Below, in pieces: positions 41,613-55,684 of a DNA stretch of 64,000 nucleotides; positions within the stretch are counted from its first letter, which is position 1; each line of letters starts with the position of its first letter. Below the pieces are notes generated by a model. The model ran no database searches, had not been told where the DNA came from, and saw only the letters and a program-made list of their open reading frames with translations. Made by a program: the position numbers and the translations under genes. The stretch comes from Chrysomallon squamiferum (taxonomy: Eukaryota; Mollusca; Gastropoda; Neomphalida; Peltospiridae). Location: the NCBI GenBank assembly GCA_012295275.1, contig CM022673.1, positions 26,400,761 to 26,464,760 of the forward strand. Reading direction: 5' to 3'.

Positions 41613-44600
41613 TATTTATTGATTTTTTTTTTTTTTTTTTTTATTATTGTTATATTGGTTTTTATTTTAAATAGTACTGATTTATTTATACTTAATTATG
41701 TTTAGATGGTTTTTAAGGGCAATAATGCAATTTAGATGCTTAACAAAATTATTATTATTATTATTATTATTGAAAAAAAGAAGCAAACAACACACTCAGC
41801 ATTCAATTTAATTCCATTTGCTTTTTAAAGGCTTTATCTCAGCAATATAAATCCTTTGTATTTATTTTGTTAAAAATTCTGCTAATTAAATTTACCCAAA
41901 AAATAATTTTGGCTAATATGTGTTTAAAGTGACTTTTATTCATATTTTATATTATTTAAATATTTATTATTTATTAAATTAAGCTTTTTTATTTTGTTAT
42001 TCTTATTTTTCCCCCCCCACCCATATTTAAATAATATTAATATTTATGTTGCTTCAGTTTTCTAGTAACTAAAACTTCAGTAATGTACAGTTATATACAA
42101 GATACTATCTTCATATAGTTAGTGGTGAAATTAACTTTGTCTTTATTAAATGTTTGTTTTAGCATCATTGAACTAAACATGTTTATTTTTATTTTTTTAT
42201 ATAAATTCATATAATGTAATGTTAATGTTGATAAATGACAAATAAAAAAAAAAAATTGCTTAACATTGTAATTTATCATGTCACTAGTAAAAGAAACAAG
42301 ATTGTGTTTTAACATTTGTTTTATTGCAGAATGGATGAAAATTATTCAATTTAAATCTGTTTAAAGATGATTTTGACATGTTTATGAGCATAAAAATAAC
42401 ATAATAAATTAAAAAAAATCTTTAGTTTACTTACATGTAATTATTAATAGCAGTATTTTCGTAATGTACACATGCACACACATGCTATATAGAACTAATG
42501 ACAGAAATGATTAATTTTAATTGGTTTCTGAATTAATTTAATTCATGAAAACAAGGAACACATTTTTGGGGAAGTAAAATATTAAGTAACCGGTGTTGTT
42601 GATTTTTTTCAGTGGCGCAGTGTGTGCAGAAAGGACCATCTCCTCAATGTGCAGGTGATAATGATGATGTTCTGTGTAAGTTTTAATAGTTCTGTCATGT
42701 TGTTATTATCTTAATAAATATTTTACACAGAGCGAAACAAAATGAGCTTAATTTTCATTATTCATTTTTTTTGGATATATTGTCAGAATTCTATTTTATG
42801 GATTTTTTTTTTGTTCAAATAAAAAGTAATTTTTATACGTGTATTTTGGGGCTTCTTTATTAATATTAATACATAATAATTTTATCTATTCATTTTTTTT
42901 AATTCAGAATTCAATTTTTTTTTTTTTTTTTTTTTTTTCTACTTGTATTATGAGACTTCTTTATTATTTTATGTGCAGCATTTTTTTTTTTTTTTTTTTT
43001 TTATATTCTTAATAATTATATACATATATAAATCATAATTATTTAAATAAATATTTTACAGATAAACAAAAGTCTGGTCTTCTGAGGCTTTTTTTTACTT
43101 CGACTGTCAGAATTTTAATTTTAGTTCATTTTTTTTATTATTTCTTAAGGAGATGAAACAAAAGCATTTTAATATTTGAATCTTTCATACATTTACCTTT
43201 TATTTGTCTTAAATTTCACAGATAACAGTGACTTCACTGGTAAACTGGATGAAGTGAGCCAGTACTACGAAATGAAGGGTCTATGTCGCGGTGATGAATG
43301 CAATCAACTCAGAGTTCAGGTTAGACATGTTTCTTTTCAGCTTTCTGTTACATAAAACATATCTTCTCTTTCTCTCTGTGTTTATTGTACATTTAAAATT
43401 AAAAAACAATAGGAGTGGATTACAATTTACTCAAAGAACTTAACAGAAATGTTATGAAACATTTTATTATTATTATTGTTATTTTTTTTAATTTCAATTT
43501 TGATTTTGCAGAGCTAAATTATTCTATTTATTTTATTTTTATTTTATTTTTTCTTTATTAATTTTTTATTATTATTATTTTTTTTTTTTTGTTTCTTCTT
43601 GTAAAGATTCAAAATCTATTCTTTCATATTTCTTTCTGTATTTGGAAAATAAAATAATCACCTTTCAGACCTTGCTTTCCAATATTTCCACCCAAAAAAT
43701 TATTCTTAAATAATAAAAAATAAAAAAATGAAGTTATTCTTTTAATAAGAGTCACACACAAAGCAATTTAAATACATCCAAGTATGCAAACATTTACTTA
43801 CACGAGAGCATTGTCTGTAAATATCTACAAATAATAACCATAATAGCCACTTTTAAAAACAACAATAAACTGAATTGTTAAATTCTGCATTTGATAACAT
43901 CAGCTTTGACTTACAATTATTAATCAGACGTTTTTAGTTCATGTTATATTTTTATTTATTATTATTATTTTTTTTTTTTTGACTCTTCTGACCTAGTGTT
44001 TTGTCAGTAAAACTTTTAAGACAATCTCTACAGCTATTGCACATTTTTCCAGTGTCTTATTCCAATGAAGACTCACTCAGGCTTGTTGGCACATGTTATA
44101 ACACCGCCCAAACTTTTTGTGCGACCAGTTGCGTTGCACACAACACAGTGTATGGTACGACTGATTGATTTCTAACTTTTGTCCACCCCACCTCTTGAAA
44201 TAAAAACCCTGGCATGGCATCAGTTGTTGTTATTGAGACTAGAAGTTTGGTAGAAATGTCTGCTTTTTTTCATTTTTAATTTTTAATTTTTATTTCTGGT
44301 TTTTTTAATGTAAATATATTCACTGGATTATAGGCGTGTCTGTTGCTTAATTTCTCCCTCCTTCTTCATGGCTGTATTTTCACAAATATAAAATGGCTGA
44401 GCTGGTTACAAAAATTCTGGGTTATATTTGTTTGAAATTTGTACCATTCCAATCCAGTATGAGATGAACCAGTTTAATAAATCTTTTTTGTTAATTGATA
44501 TTCCACTGGATACCATTATGAAAGAACCATAAATAATTTTGTGAATACATTGTTGATAAATTGCATAAACTGCACTGGCATTGTACATGAGTTACCTAAT

Positions 44601-47600
44601 GTATTCCACAAATGTTGTAAATACATTATTAAAACCAGGCAGGGAATTTAAAAAAAAAAAAAAATGTTTGAAATATAAAGATTTATTATGGTATGTCTGA
44701 AGAGGATTGATTTTTTTGTTTTTTGTTTTTTTAAATCCATAATTTTCCAAATTCACATGTTTAAAGAAATCTTGTTTATAACAAAGATTAATCTAATTGA
44801 AATTATGTTGGTTTTATTTTGTAAATTAAAAAAAGTAACTTTTGTATTTAGATTATTCAGTTAACTTCATAATTCAGTTAATCTTTGTCTTGGCTTTATA
44901 TATTTTGTCTCTACATCATAGGGTTTGATCCTTTTTTTTTAACATTTTTATTCTTTTCTCTCTTTTTTTTTTTTTTTTTTTTTCTTAAATTTGTATTTCT
45001 ATAACACATCAGTAAATATTACTAATCCTGAGAACTATCAAAATTACTCAATAAACACTGGTCTTCTAAAAAATAATGAAGAAAACATTTTTTTCTAAGC
45101 TCTAAGTTTATACCTGTACTTTGGAATGGAAATTTGTGAAGAAATCAGTTTAGATTTTTTAAACATTTTTGCTGAAAACTTTGTAATCCTAACAGTATTA
45201 TTACTTGTGATGGGAAATTAATTTTAAATATTACCAAAAAAATTGAGTGCATAATTTGTTTTTATTATTAAAGTTACAGATTAAAAAACAAAAAAAAAAA
45301 AAAAGACAGCAAAATTGTCAAATTTTTTTTCTGTTTGCCACAGTCTAACATAGTGTTGGTTGTTCATATTTGATTAATATTTGTTTAAATAAATTCAGAA
45401 ATATGTTAGAATATTGGTTAGATATATCTGAGTAGTCAGGCAAAGTCATTTTATTTTAATTTTTTAATTTTTAAATTGTAGACATTATTTGTGATTTTTT
45501 ATTTTTGTTGTTGTTAGTAATTTTTTTTTACCTATTGTACATTTTTACCTTTTTTGCATGAAATAGCATTTACCATCTACAAATTACTGAAGTTCCTCTT
45601 AGATTTGCTTATTTCTGTTTTAATCTCATTAATTAAACGTTTTTTATTTTCAATCAACTAATTCTTAAAATATTTAAAACCCAATATTTCAGTAAAGTTG
45701 CATGTGGTAAAATGAAATATTCAATAAATTATACATGTCAGATTTTCCTTTAGGTTTTTTATCTTTTTTTATTTATTTTTCTTATTTTGGGTTCTTCTTT
45801 TAAAAATTTTTTGTTATATTCACAAAATAAATTCATATTTTAAAGATGTGTGTAAATAAAAGCTTCAGTTTGGGCACCAGTGTTTAAAAATGTTAGTTGC
45901 CAAGTAATCAAAATAGTCTTGTATCAAGTATGTGATTGAATTAGTTACAGTTTAGATGGCTGACTTTGCTATTAACCATTCATTGTCGTTTCCAAGAGGA
46001 ACAGTCTCAACAAATCCACATGAAGACTGGATTCTGTAGACAGACTTTATTATTAGTAAAGATTTTCCAAACACTAGTCTTTTGCTTCCTGCATGATTGT
46101 TGTATTTTGTTGCATAGTTTCTGCTGATGTGTTAATAAATGAATAATGTTAATTTTAAGAATTATTAGTAACTTGTTAGGGAGATTGAATATAAATGATT
46201 TAATTTTTTTTTTACCAGTAAAATGTAAATGATGTATAATTTCAGTTTTCAAACTGAAACTTTTTGTTATTATTATTATTATTATTATTTAGTTAAAAAT
46301 GTCAACAAAACTGATTATTAGAAGAATCTCTTATGTTTCATGTTTAACATGTGTTACTTATGGAGAACACATTTCAGTATGGAGTTTCCAGACATTTTTA
46401 TTCAACTTGGTGCTCTTCCATCTTTTTATCACTAGGAAAATTTGATGGTGGCTTTTAAATACAAGCTATTATTTATATTTATATATATATGTGTATATAC
46501 ATACACATTTTATTATTAGGTTTTGATCACACATGGTAATTCATCGTAGAGCAGCCCTTTCGGTCAATTTGTAATTTTACATTTTGGTTTACCCAGATTA
46601 ATATTCGTAGTTATAAACTGAACCTCTCGCATTTGTTCGTTCCAGGGGGGAGGTCAGAAGCCACATGTAAAATTGGAATTTGTGGACGGCATGCTTCATC
46701 AGAAATTAATATTTGTCCAGACCCCAGGGGACCTGCACATTGAGGACGATGAATGTGTGATATTTAACGATGGGACCAAATCTGATGGCTGTAACCAGCC
46801 TGAATACAGGGCATATGTAAGTGTGCCTACATGACTTTTTTACCTTTTTGTTGTTAATTATTATAAAAAAAACAATAAAAAAACAGGACTATTTCATGTC
46901 AGCTGAATTAGGTTTGATATCTAAGTGACTGTGCGCTGACATTTCAGCTTTTCGTAATTCATTATTACAACGTAAATATTTTCGTGTCAGTTCGCAAAGG
47001 TGTGATATCGGAATGCCTACAGGACTTTCTGAGAACTTTAAATACTTTGTCAGAAGTTGCTTATTAAAAATAAAAATAAATTTTGTCATCAGATGAATAA
47101 TGATTTGAGGACAGATTTTTTTTTTTTTTTTTTTATCATTTACCAGTGATCTCCAACATTGTTAACGTTTTGCAGTCCATTATTGTTCAGTGTTTACAGT
47201 TTTTAAGTTGTGTAACTAACATTTGTTTTATATGTGACTTAACAGAAGATAATAAGATAATATTTATTGTACTTCCATTTTTTGATTTATTTATTTTATT
47301 ATTCTTATTATGTTTTTTGTTGTTGTTTTTTTTTGGGAGGTTGGTTTGTTTTCTGAATGAAATATATTTAATCTGATATAAATTTCTGCTGACAGTTAAT
47401 TGAAAAACTATTGTTGACATTTTTGAAATTCTAGTGTGACTTTTTATTTATTTTTAAAACAAATTTTAAATTATAGACTGGTTACAGGTATTCATATATG
47501 TTGAAATTTCTCTAGCAAAAATTTTAATAAACATAGATACAAACCACAAAAAAAAAAAAAAAAAAAAAAAAAAATAATTAGAAAAAAATTAAAATTTGGA

Positions 47601-49124
47601 TCTGGCCTGCCTAAAGAGATCTTAAAATAATTAATTAAAATATTTTATAATGGGAGCAGTCCCAAAATTAATAAATATTTTAGAAATTCTATTAAAATTT
47701 GTATCATTAAGACATCAATTTAAGCAAATATTTTTTAAAAGCAGTTTTTTCTTCATTTAATATCATTGGTTAATCATTGTTTTTTGACAGGGGGGAAGGA
47801 TGGTGATTTCAAAATTAATCATAAACTAATATCCTAATTCATAGCTTTAATCGAATAATTTGGCTGAAGCATTTCTTAAAGGTTACCTGTTTGTTTTTTG
47901 AAGTAGTCAATGCAATAAGGATTAACTTGCTAATGTTTGTGTCAATTAAATATGCTTTTTTCAAAACTTTTATAAACTCAAAAATAAATTAATAAGAATA
48001 AGAAGAAAAACACTTTGTTCATTATTTTTGTTTAATCTGTTTTATAAGTTTAAAATATATTTTTCGAAATTCTGTTTTTAATTTCAGATTTTATGTAAAA
48101 TAAAAATATTTATTATTTTTAAATTTATTATTATTCTGTTTGTTTATTTATTATTTTTGTTTGTTTCTTGATTTCTGTCAAATACTGATACATATGTCTA
48201 ATTTTTTAGTTCTTATTTACTGAATACTTAAGAATTCATGTTTATAAATATGCAATGAATTTTTTTATTTGATATTGTATTAATATTTCTGGTACACATT
48301 CGCAATGAAATTTTTGCTTGAATTTCCTTATGAAATAATTTTAATATTAAAAATATTTTCATTTTCATTTTTATTTTTTTTTTTATTATTATTATTGCAT
48401 GTTAAGTGCTTTTTTGTTTAAATTATTGTAATTACTTTTTCATAAGTATTTTCAAAGGTTTCAATAAAACTAGTTTGCTGATAAATGCTCAAAATTCATA
48501 TTTTACATTTGCTACAATTTTTTTTAGATTGAATTACTAAATGTAATGAATGTTGTGTTTTCAGTTAACAAAAGACTGTTCTTATATAATTATTAATGCT
48601 TCAAAATATAAAATATTTTTATTTTATTTTGAACGAGATAACATAATTTTCCACCAACAAATATTTTAATAATTATTATGGTAAAGATTAATTTAACAAA
48701 ATTCAAATAGAATTAATAAATGAAATGTAAGATTTAAGTAAAACATATTTGTTAATGAAATGTTCAAGAGCTGATGTTTAACTGAATATTCTGATTATTG
48801 TCTTTTTAATATGCAACAGAAGATGTGAAAATGTGATAAACACGTACATAAATATGTTGTATATGTGTTTGAATAAATATGATCCATAACAAATTAATTA
48901 TTTTTATTTATTTTATTTTATTTTATTTTTTTTTTTGCACCTTTTATAATTCAGTTTTTCTTACACATATTACTAAATAATGATAACTTGATTTTCTGTT
49001 GTGTGATCTGGAAGTGAAAAATAAAGCAATATCTTCTCAAATTATCTTCATTTTAGTGTGCAATTATTTGACATAATTTTTAAAATGTATTTATTTACAT
49101 ATTCTTTTTTTATTATTATTATTA

Positions 49125-49168
<44 letters not shown>

Positions 49169-50604
49169 ACTTCTACTACTATTATCATCATCATTATTTA
49201 TTTATTTATTTATTTATTTTATTATTTTACTTTTTTAAATTCATGGTGACAGAACCATGTTGAAGTCAGTTGTTTTGATTCTTAATTTCCACTCATTACA
49301 AAATAATAATTAATACTTAGATGTTTAGCATTTTAGTTTCAGAGATTAAAAATGTACACAGGTACAGAATATTACAGACAGTGTGCTCATTAAAAATCAG
49401 CAACAATGCAAGAGAACAAATGTTTTTGACATTTCAAAAACCTTCTAAGATATCTTAAATATCAACTGCATGAAAAACACAGAACTGTTAAATTCAGATA
49501 TAGGTGGGGTTTTTTCATTAATAATATGGGGGGGTGAGTGAGTGTGTGTGTGTATCTGTCTTTTTTTATTTTATTTTATTTATTTTTTTGTGCGGGTAAT
49601 TTTATATATAAACATATTTATTTTTTATTATTTTTTTTATTTCATTATTATTATAATAAAATATTTATTTTTTCTGTTTTTTTAATTTGTTTTTATTTGT
49701 TTTGGGTGGGGTCAGGTTTTTTTTATTTTAATTAACTAATTAATTTGTTTGTTTTGGTTTTTTTTTTTTACTTTCCCTGATCATTTTATTTGAAAATTGA
49801 AAAAAAGACAAACATGAAGTAACAAGTACTTCAGGAGGCTCTTACCTAAATCAAATGTTATCAAGATGTCTGTTGAAGTATAAAATATATCTAAAATTCC
49901 ATTACTGTTCTTCTAAAGTGAATCTAACTGTTTTTTCTTTTTCTGTGTATTTATGTTTATTTTTATATATTTCTATATTATTTATAAATCTGTACTTGTA
50001 ATAATGGCACCATCCTTTTCTGAAAGCCTAGATTTTTCCTTGCCATGTTACACAACATGCAGTTACCAGTTTGGCTGGCAAGTTTTAGATAAATGAACTA
50101 TGTAATAATACCAGCTGAATTATATAACTTGATATTTTACACTTTGGGATTTGGGGAAATTTTTAATTGAAGAGCACTTAAAATGTGCAGTGTTTGAACA
50201 AGATAAATATCGTAGGTAAGATATGCTCATTTTGTACATTATATGCATGTCAATGGGATGTTTTGTTGTTGTTGTTGTTGTTATTGTTGTTTTTTGTTAG
50301 TTATAGTTTGCTTTAGTTAATCAAAGAAATGTTTTAACACACTGCATGAAGCAACATTAATTTGTGACACTGTGATTGTTTTTAATTTCTGAAATAATTT
50401 TTTTTTAAATTTTTTTTTTTTTCTATTTCCTCTGTTATAATTGTTGTCTTTTTTATTATTATTATTTTTTTTAAAATAATTATGAACTTGTTGCTATTTG
50501 TTGTTGATTTGTATATGTTGTTCAGATTTTTGCATTGAAATTGGATTAATATTCTTGGATTGTGATATGTTAAATATAAACTTTTTTATTTATTTATTTA
50601 TTAT

Positions 50605-50639
<35 letters not shown>

Positions 50640-50844
50640 CTGGTTTCTTTTGAGAATAAGAAATTGCATTTTTTTCTAAAGGCATTTTCAAAAAAAAAAA
50701 TTATTTAAAATTTTTTTTAATTTAGGTCGTTTTTTTAATTATACACTCAAACTCTGTCTTTTATTTTATTGTTTGTTATTTTGTACAGAAAAGAATATTT
50801 AAATAAAAATGTCCTTCCTGTTTATAGATCATTAATTTAATATA

Positions 50845-50921
<77 letters not shown>

Positions 50922-53900
50922 GAAATACAACTAAAAAATTGACAAATGCATATAAAAAGATACTGGATATTGTCAGAAGTAACTTAATCTTCTTTTTTTT
51001 TTCTTAATCTTAATTTACATTTACAAATCCTTTTTTTTTGTTTGTTTGGGACTTTTTCCATTATTTTTTATTTTTTATTTCATTAATTTAAAAAAAAATA
51101 ATTAATTATTACTACTGCAGCAGTTTATTATATTAACTGCAGATTAACATTTATCCACATTGCTCTTTGTATCAGGGGACATAACTTGTTGGTGGTTGTT
51201 TGCAACATTTAGATTTAACAGACGTAGTTTTGTTGTTTTCGTATTTTGTGCATCTTATGTTAAATATTTTAAGGAATGAAACTGTGATGTGAAATAAACT
51301 TATTTTTTTTAAATTTGATTTTTTTTTATCTAATGAAGTTGTATTTTCTGTTCTTTTTGTGAATATATTAACATAAAAAAACATGCAGCTTTTAATATTT
51401 GTACATTTGATGGTAAGTATAAAGAGTAAATCTTGTTTGTTTTTTTTTTTTCTTCATTTTGTAGATACAAATTCAATAAACAAACAAATTAAAATAATTA
51501 AATAATAAAAAAAATAAAACAAAATGAATAATTAAAAATTCTGATAGTATATCATTTCAAAGTTGGTGAATTCTTATCATAGATGATATTTTTTTTAAAG
51601 TTACTACAGAATAGAATTGACGCTTTCATTCATCTACAAGCTTTGTCATACTTTATTATTAACAAAGATTGTGTGCATCTAAAAGGTCTCTTCTGTTTGT
51701 ATCACCAAAAGTGTACTTTAAACAAACTTTTAAAATACAAAATTATTTATGAAAACTATTCAGACAAAACTGAATAAATAAAAATAAATAATAATTTGAT
51801 TGTTGTTATTAGTTTTTAGTTGTGTATGATTATTTGATTTCAGAAAAAAAAAAAAATAAATCTTTTGTTTGTGCTAAAAATATAGTTGTGCATGAGTAAC
51901 GTAAATCTGATTTTTTTTTTAGTTTTTTTTAAATTTATTTATTTTTTTATCTGCAGTGAATTTTGTCAAGATTAACATTTATGTAAATATATAAACGTGA
52001 CATGCTTACTGCCTGTGTAGTTGTGAATATTTTAAGAAACTCACCTTGAATTATGCCTTTTTTTAGTAATCAGAGTGCAAGTTAATTTTGATTGGCTGAA
52101 ATTAATTGCATAAAAATAACACAGATTCTAGTCAGGGCATAAATGGATTTTGATTCCTTCCCTTTTTTAATTTTTAATTTTTTTTTCTCCAAATCCAAGT
52201 TCACATAAACTGTGCCAGTTAAAAAAAAAAATCAAATGAATCAAATAAAATACTATTTGTAATAATAATAATATTAATAATAATAATAATCTTTAAAGTT
52301 TAATACAAAAACTTTAAAGACAGAATTCACCGAATGTTTTGCTAAAGTGTATGCGTTTGTGTTTCTCTAGTTACAGTGCAAGTTGTAATTATTTTTGTTT
52401 TAAAAATAATTCTTACATAACATTATCTTAAAGTGTCAGAATTAAACAGAAAAACTGATAATCGTTTATTTTAACTTAATTTTATTAACAGAAACATTCA
52501 TTAATAATAATACATATATATATATATATATATATTAAAGATAATATAATGCCTTATTAGAACAAAATGGAAAAAAAAGAATGATTAATATTGTACTTGT
52601 TGTTATTGATAGCTTTATTATAATTAAGAATTTTTAAATATTATCAATGACATTATAATCAGGAATTTTTAAAAACAATTAATAAAAACATTGTTTTAAT
52701 TATAAATGTTTAAAAATAATGCATTATAATTACAAATTTTAAAAATTTCTACAACAAATGTTAAATTAGTGTTATTTTTTTAAAACAAATTTTTGTCTTA
52801 CCTGTATTGACTAACATTTCATTTTTCTCATTTTCAGGATTTTCAAAGAAATATTGATTCTCTGAAACAAGATGTTGAAGTTGTTGAAATGCTTCTGAGC
52901 AAACATTTCAATTCCAAATGCGTGAAGGTTTCAAAAAATCAAAATGGCGACAGTCAAGAACTGCCAGGAACATTTGAGGTAAATGTTAAATGGACAGAAC
53001 AGAATGAAGAAAAACCTGAGAAAGATTTAGAACTACCAGGTAAAAAAAAAAAAATGTTTTTGGTTGTTGTTTTTTTGTTTTGTTTATGTCTTCTCAACAG
53101 ATAAAGATGTCTTACAAAGTGAAAAAAACAGAAGTTTCAAGGTTGCGAAGGGAAAAAAATAAAAATATACGATAGGTTTATTTAGCTTTCTGTTCGAAGG
53201 ATTTTTTTTATTTCTGTTAGACATTTTTTTATTATTTATTTCCTTTTTTATTTCTGTTAGACTTTTTTTATTATTTAAATACTTATTTATTTATTTATTT
53301 ATGATTTTATAATTTTATTTAACAATGTATTCATTCTGTCACTTTTCTGTTAGACAGATTATATATTTATTTATTTTATATTCATGTATATATTTATTTA
53401 AAGATGTATTCATTATGTCAGTTTTCTGTTAGACACATACACATATACAAATGTATCATATTTATCAACTTTTATTTATTTTAATTTATTTATTTATTTT
53501 TTTTTTATTACTGTTTTTTTTTTTTTTTTTTTTTTTTTAATTTTATTATTATTATTATTATTTATTTTTAATTATTATTTTGTCCAGATACCTCAGTCCA
53601 TGTAAAAAACAGGTATAAACTCAAGTGGAAAGCTGAAGATTGTACTAAAATAGAAAAAATTGATTTTGCTCAGTTTACCAGCACTTGGCTTTCAGTTTCT
53701 GCTAAGGGAATTGAGTAAGTTACAGCTTAATAAACTTTTTAAATTTCCATTTAGAGATGTGTAAAATTACAACTATAATTTTCAGTAAAATTAAACTTAA
53801 TGGAAAACAGAATTTAAAAAAAAATGTACTTATGGCTTATTAACTTAACTTAATTTATTTCATTGATTTTTTTTTTAATATCCATTTTTTAAATTCTTTA

Positions 53901-55540
53901 GTAACCAGATAATATTTTATCATTATATCTTTCTTTCACTGCTAAACATAGTATGTTTAAAAAATAACCAGCAGTTTTAAAGTATGTTAAATTTATTTTC
54001 AGTCTAAACGAGCATATAGATTTTGAGACGGTTATTAAACGAAACCTTCATGAGCCCATGTGTGATTCTTCTAAAATCTCAGTATTGAATGGACTTGATC
54101 ATCTTCCTGGAGTGGCTGGCAGAAATAAACTCAGCTATCATCCCGAAAATGGATTGAAAGAGGTATTTAAGTTTACTAACATTACAAATTTTATTAATTT
54201 ATATTTATATCTACATTCATTTATTAAATATCTGTTACGATTTTGAATAAACAGCAGCAAGAATTTTAGTACCAGTGCCTTCCCATAAACACAAAAAATT
54301 AAAATAAATATTTTTAATATGCCCATCATGATGTACTGAGTGACATTTGTCCAGATAATTATTATTAGCAATTAACAGTTTTATTATTATTTTTTTATTT
54401 ATTTATTTTTTTTCTCGTTTTCTCCAATTTATGATACATGTATTTTTAACAAGAATAATAATATTACTTTTTGGAAGCAATTTTTTCATTGTTGTTTCAT
54501 TCTTTCTAAAAATGTGTTGAGTTTTTTTTTCTTTCTTTTCATATTGGATATAATGGGTACTGTTCTATGTTATAGAAGTCAAAATCAGCTATGAACATTT
54601 TTAATTTTAGGTTTTGCAGAAACTTGGAGGAGAAGAAGAACCAGTTGAAGTTGTTGGCACAAGAATTTTCTACGCATTACAGAAAGTTAGAGACAAGATT
54701 AATTTGTTTAATTTTTGAAATAATTTTGATTGTGCTGCATATTTATTTATGTTCAGCAAGGCAACTTAATTACTTCTTATATATATGGTATTATTCACAT
54801 ACGTTCAAAATAAATTAAATGTAGATGTCGTCCATTGATTTTCAGCTTAAAGCTTTGATTAAAAAGTTATTTATAAGAGTGAAAATTAATAACTAACAGA
54901 TGAAGCAGTTTAATTTCATGTTTGTTTACATATTGCTTTTCATAGAGGCTTCCAATTTAAAAAAAAAAAATAGTTTTAATTAAAACTACATTTATGGTTG
55001 TTGTTGTTGGTTATGGTTGTTATTATTATTATTATCATTATTTTTTTAATTAATATTATTATTAATATTTTTATTGTTATTCTTATTACTTGATGTTGGT
55101 TTTGTTATTATTATTATTATTATCATCATCATTATTATAATCATTATTGTTGTTATTATTTGAATTATTATTGTTATTATTTGAATTATTATCATTATTA
55201 TTATCATCATTGTTGTTATTACTATTATTATTATTATTATTTTCATTATTATTATTATTTGAATTATTATCATTGTTTTTAATATTATTTGAATTATTAT
55301 TATTGTTATTATTATTGTTATTATTATTATTTAAATTATTATTATTATCATTATTTTTATATTGTTTTTAATATCTGAATTATTATCATTATTATTGTTA
55401 TTATTATTATTATCATCATTATTGTTTTTAATATTATTATTATCATTATTATTATGATTATTATTTTTATTATTATTATTGTTATTATTATTATTATTTG
55501 AATTATTATTATTTGAATTATTTTTTTATATTATTTTTAC

Positions 55541-55588
<48 letters not shown>

Positions 55589-55638
55589 TTTTTATTATTT
55601 TATTATTATTATTATTATTTTTATTATTATTATTATTA

Positions 55639-55684
<46 letters not shown>
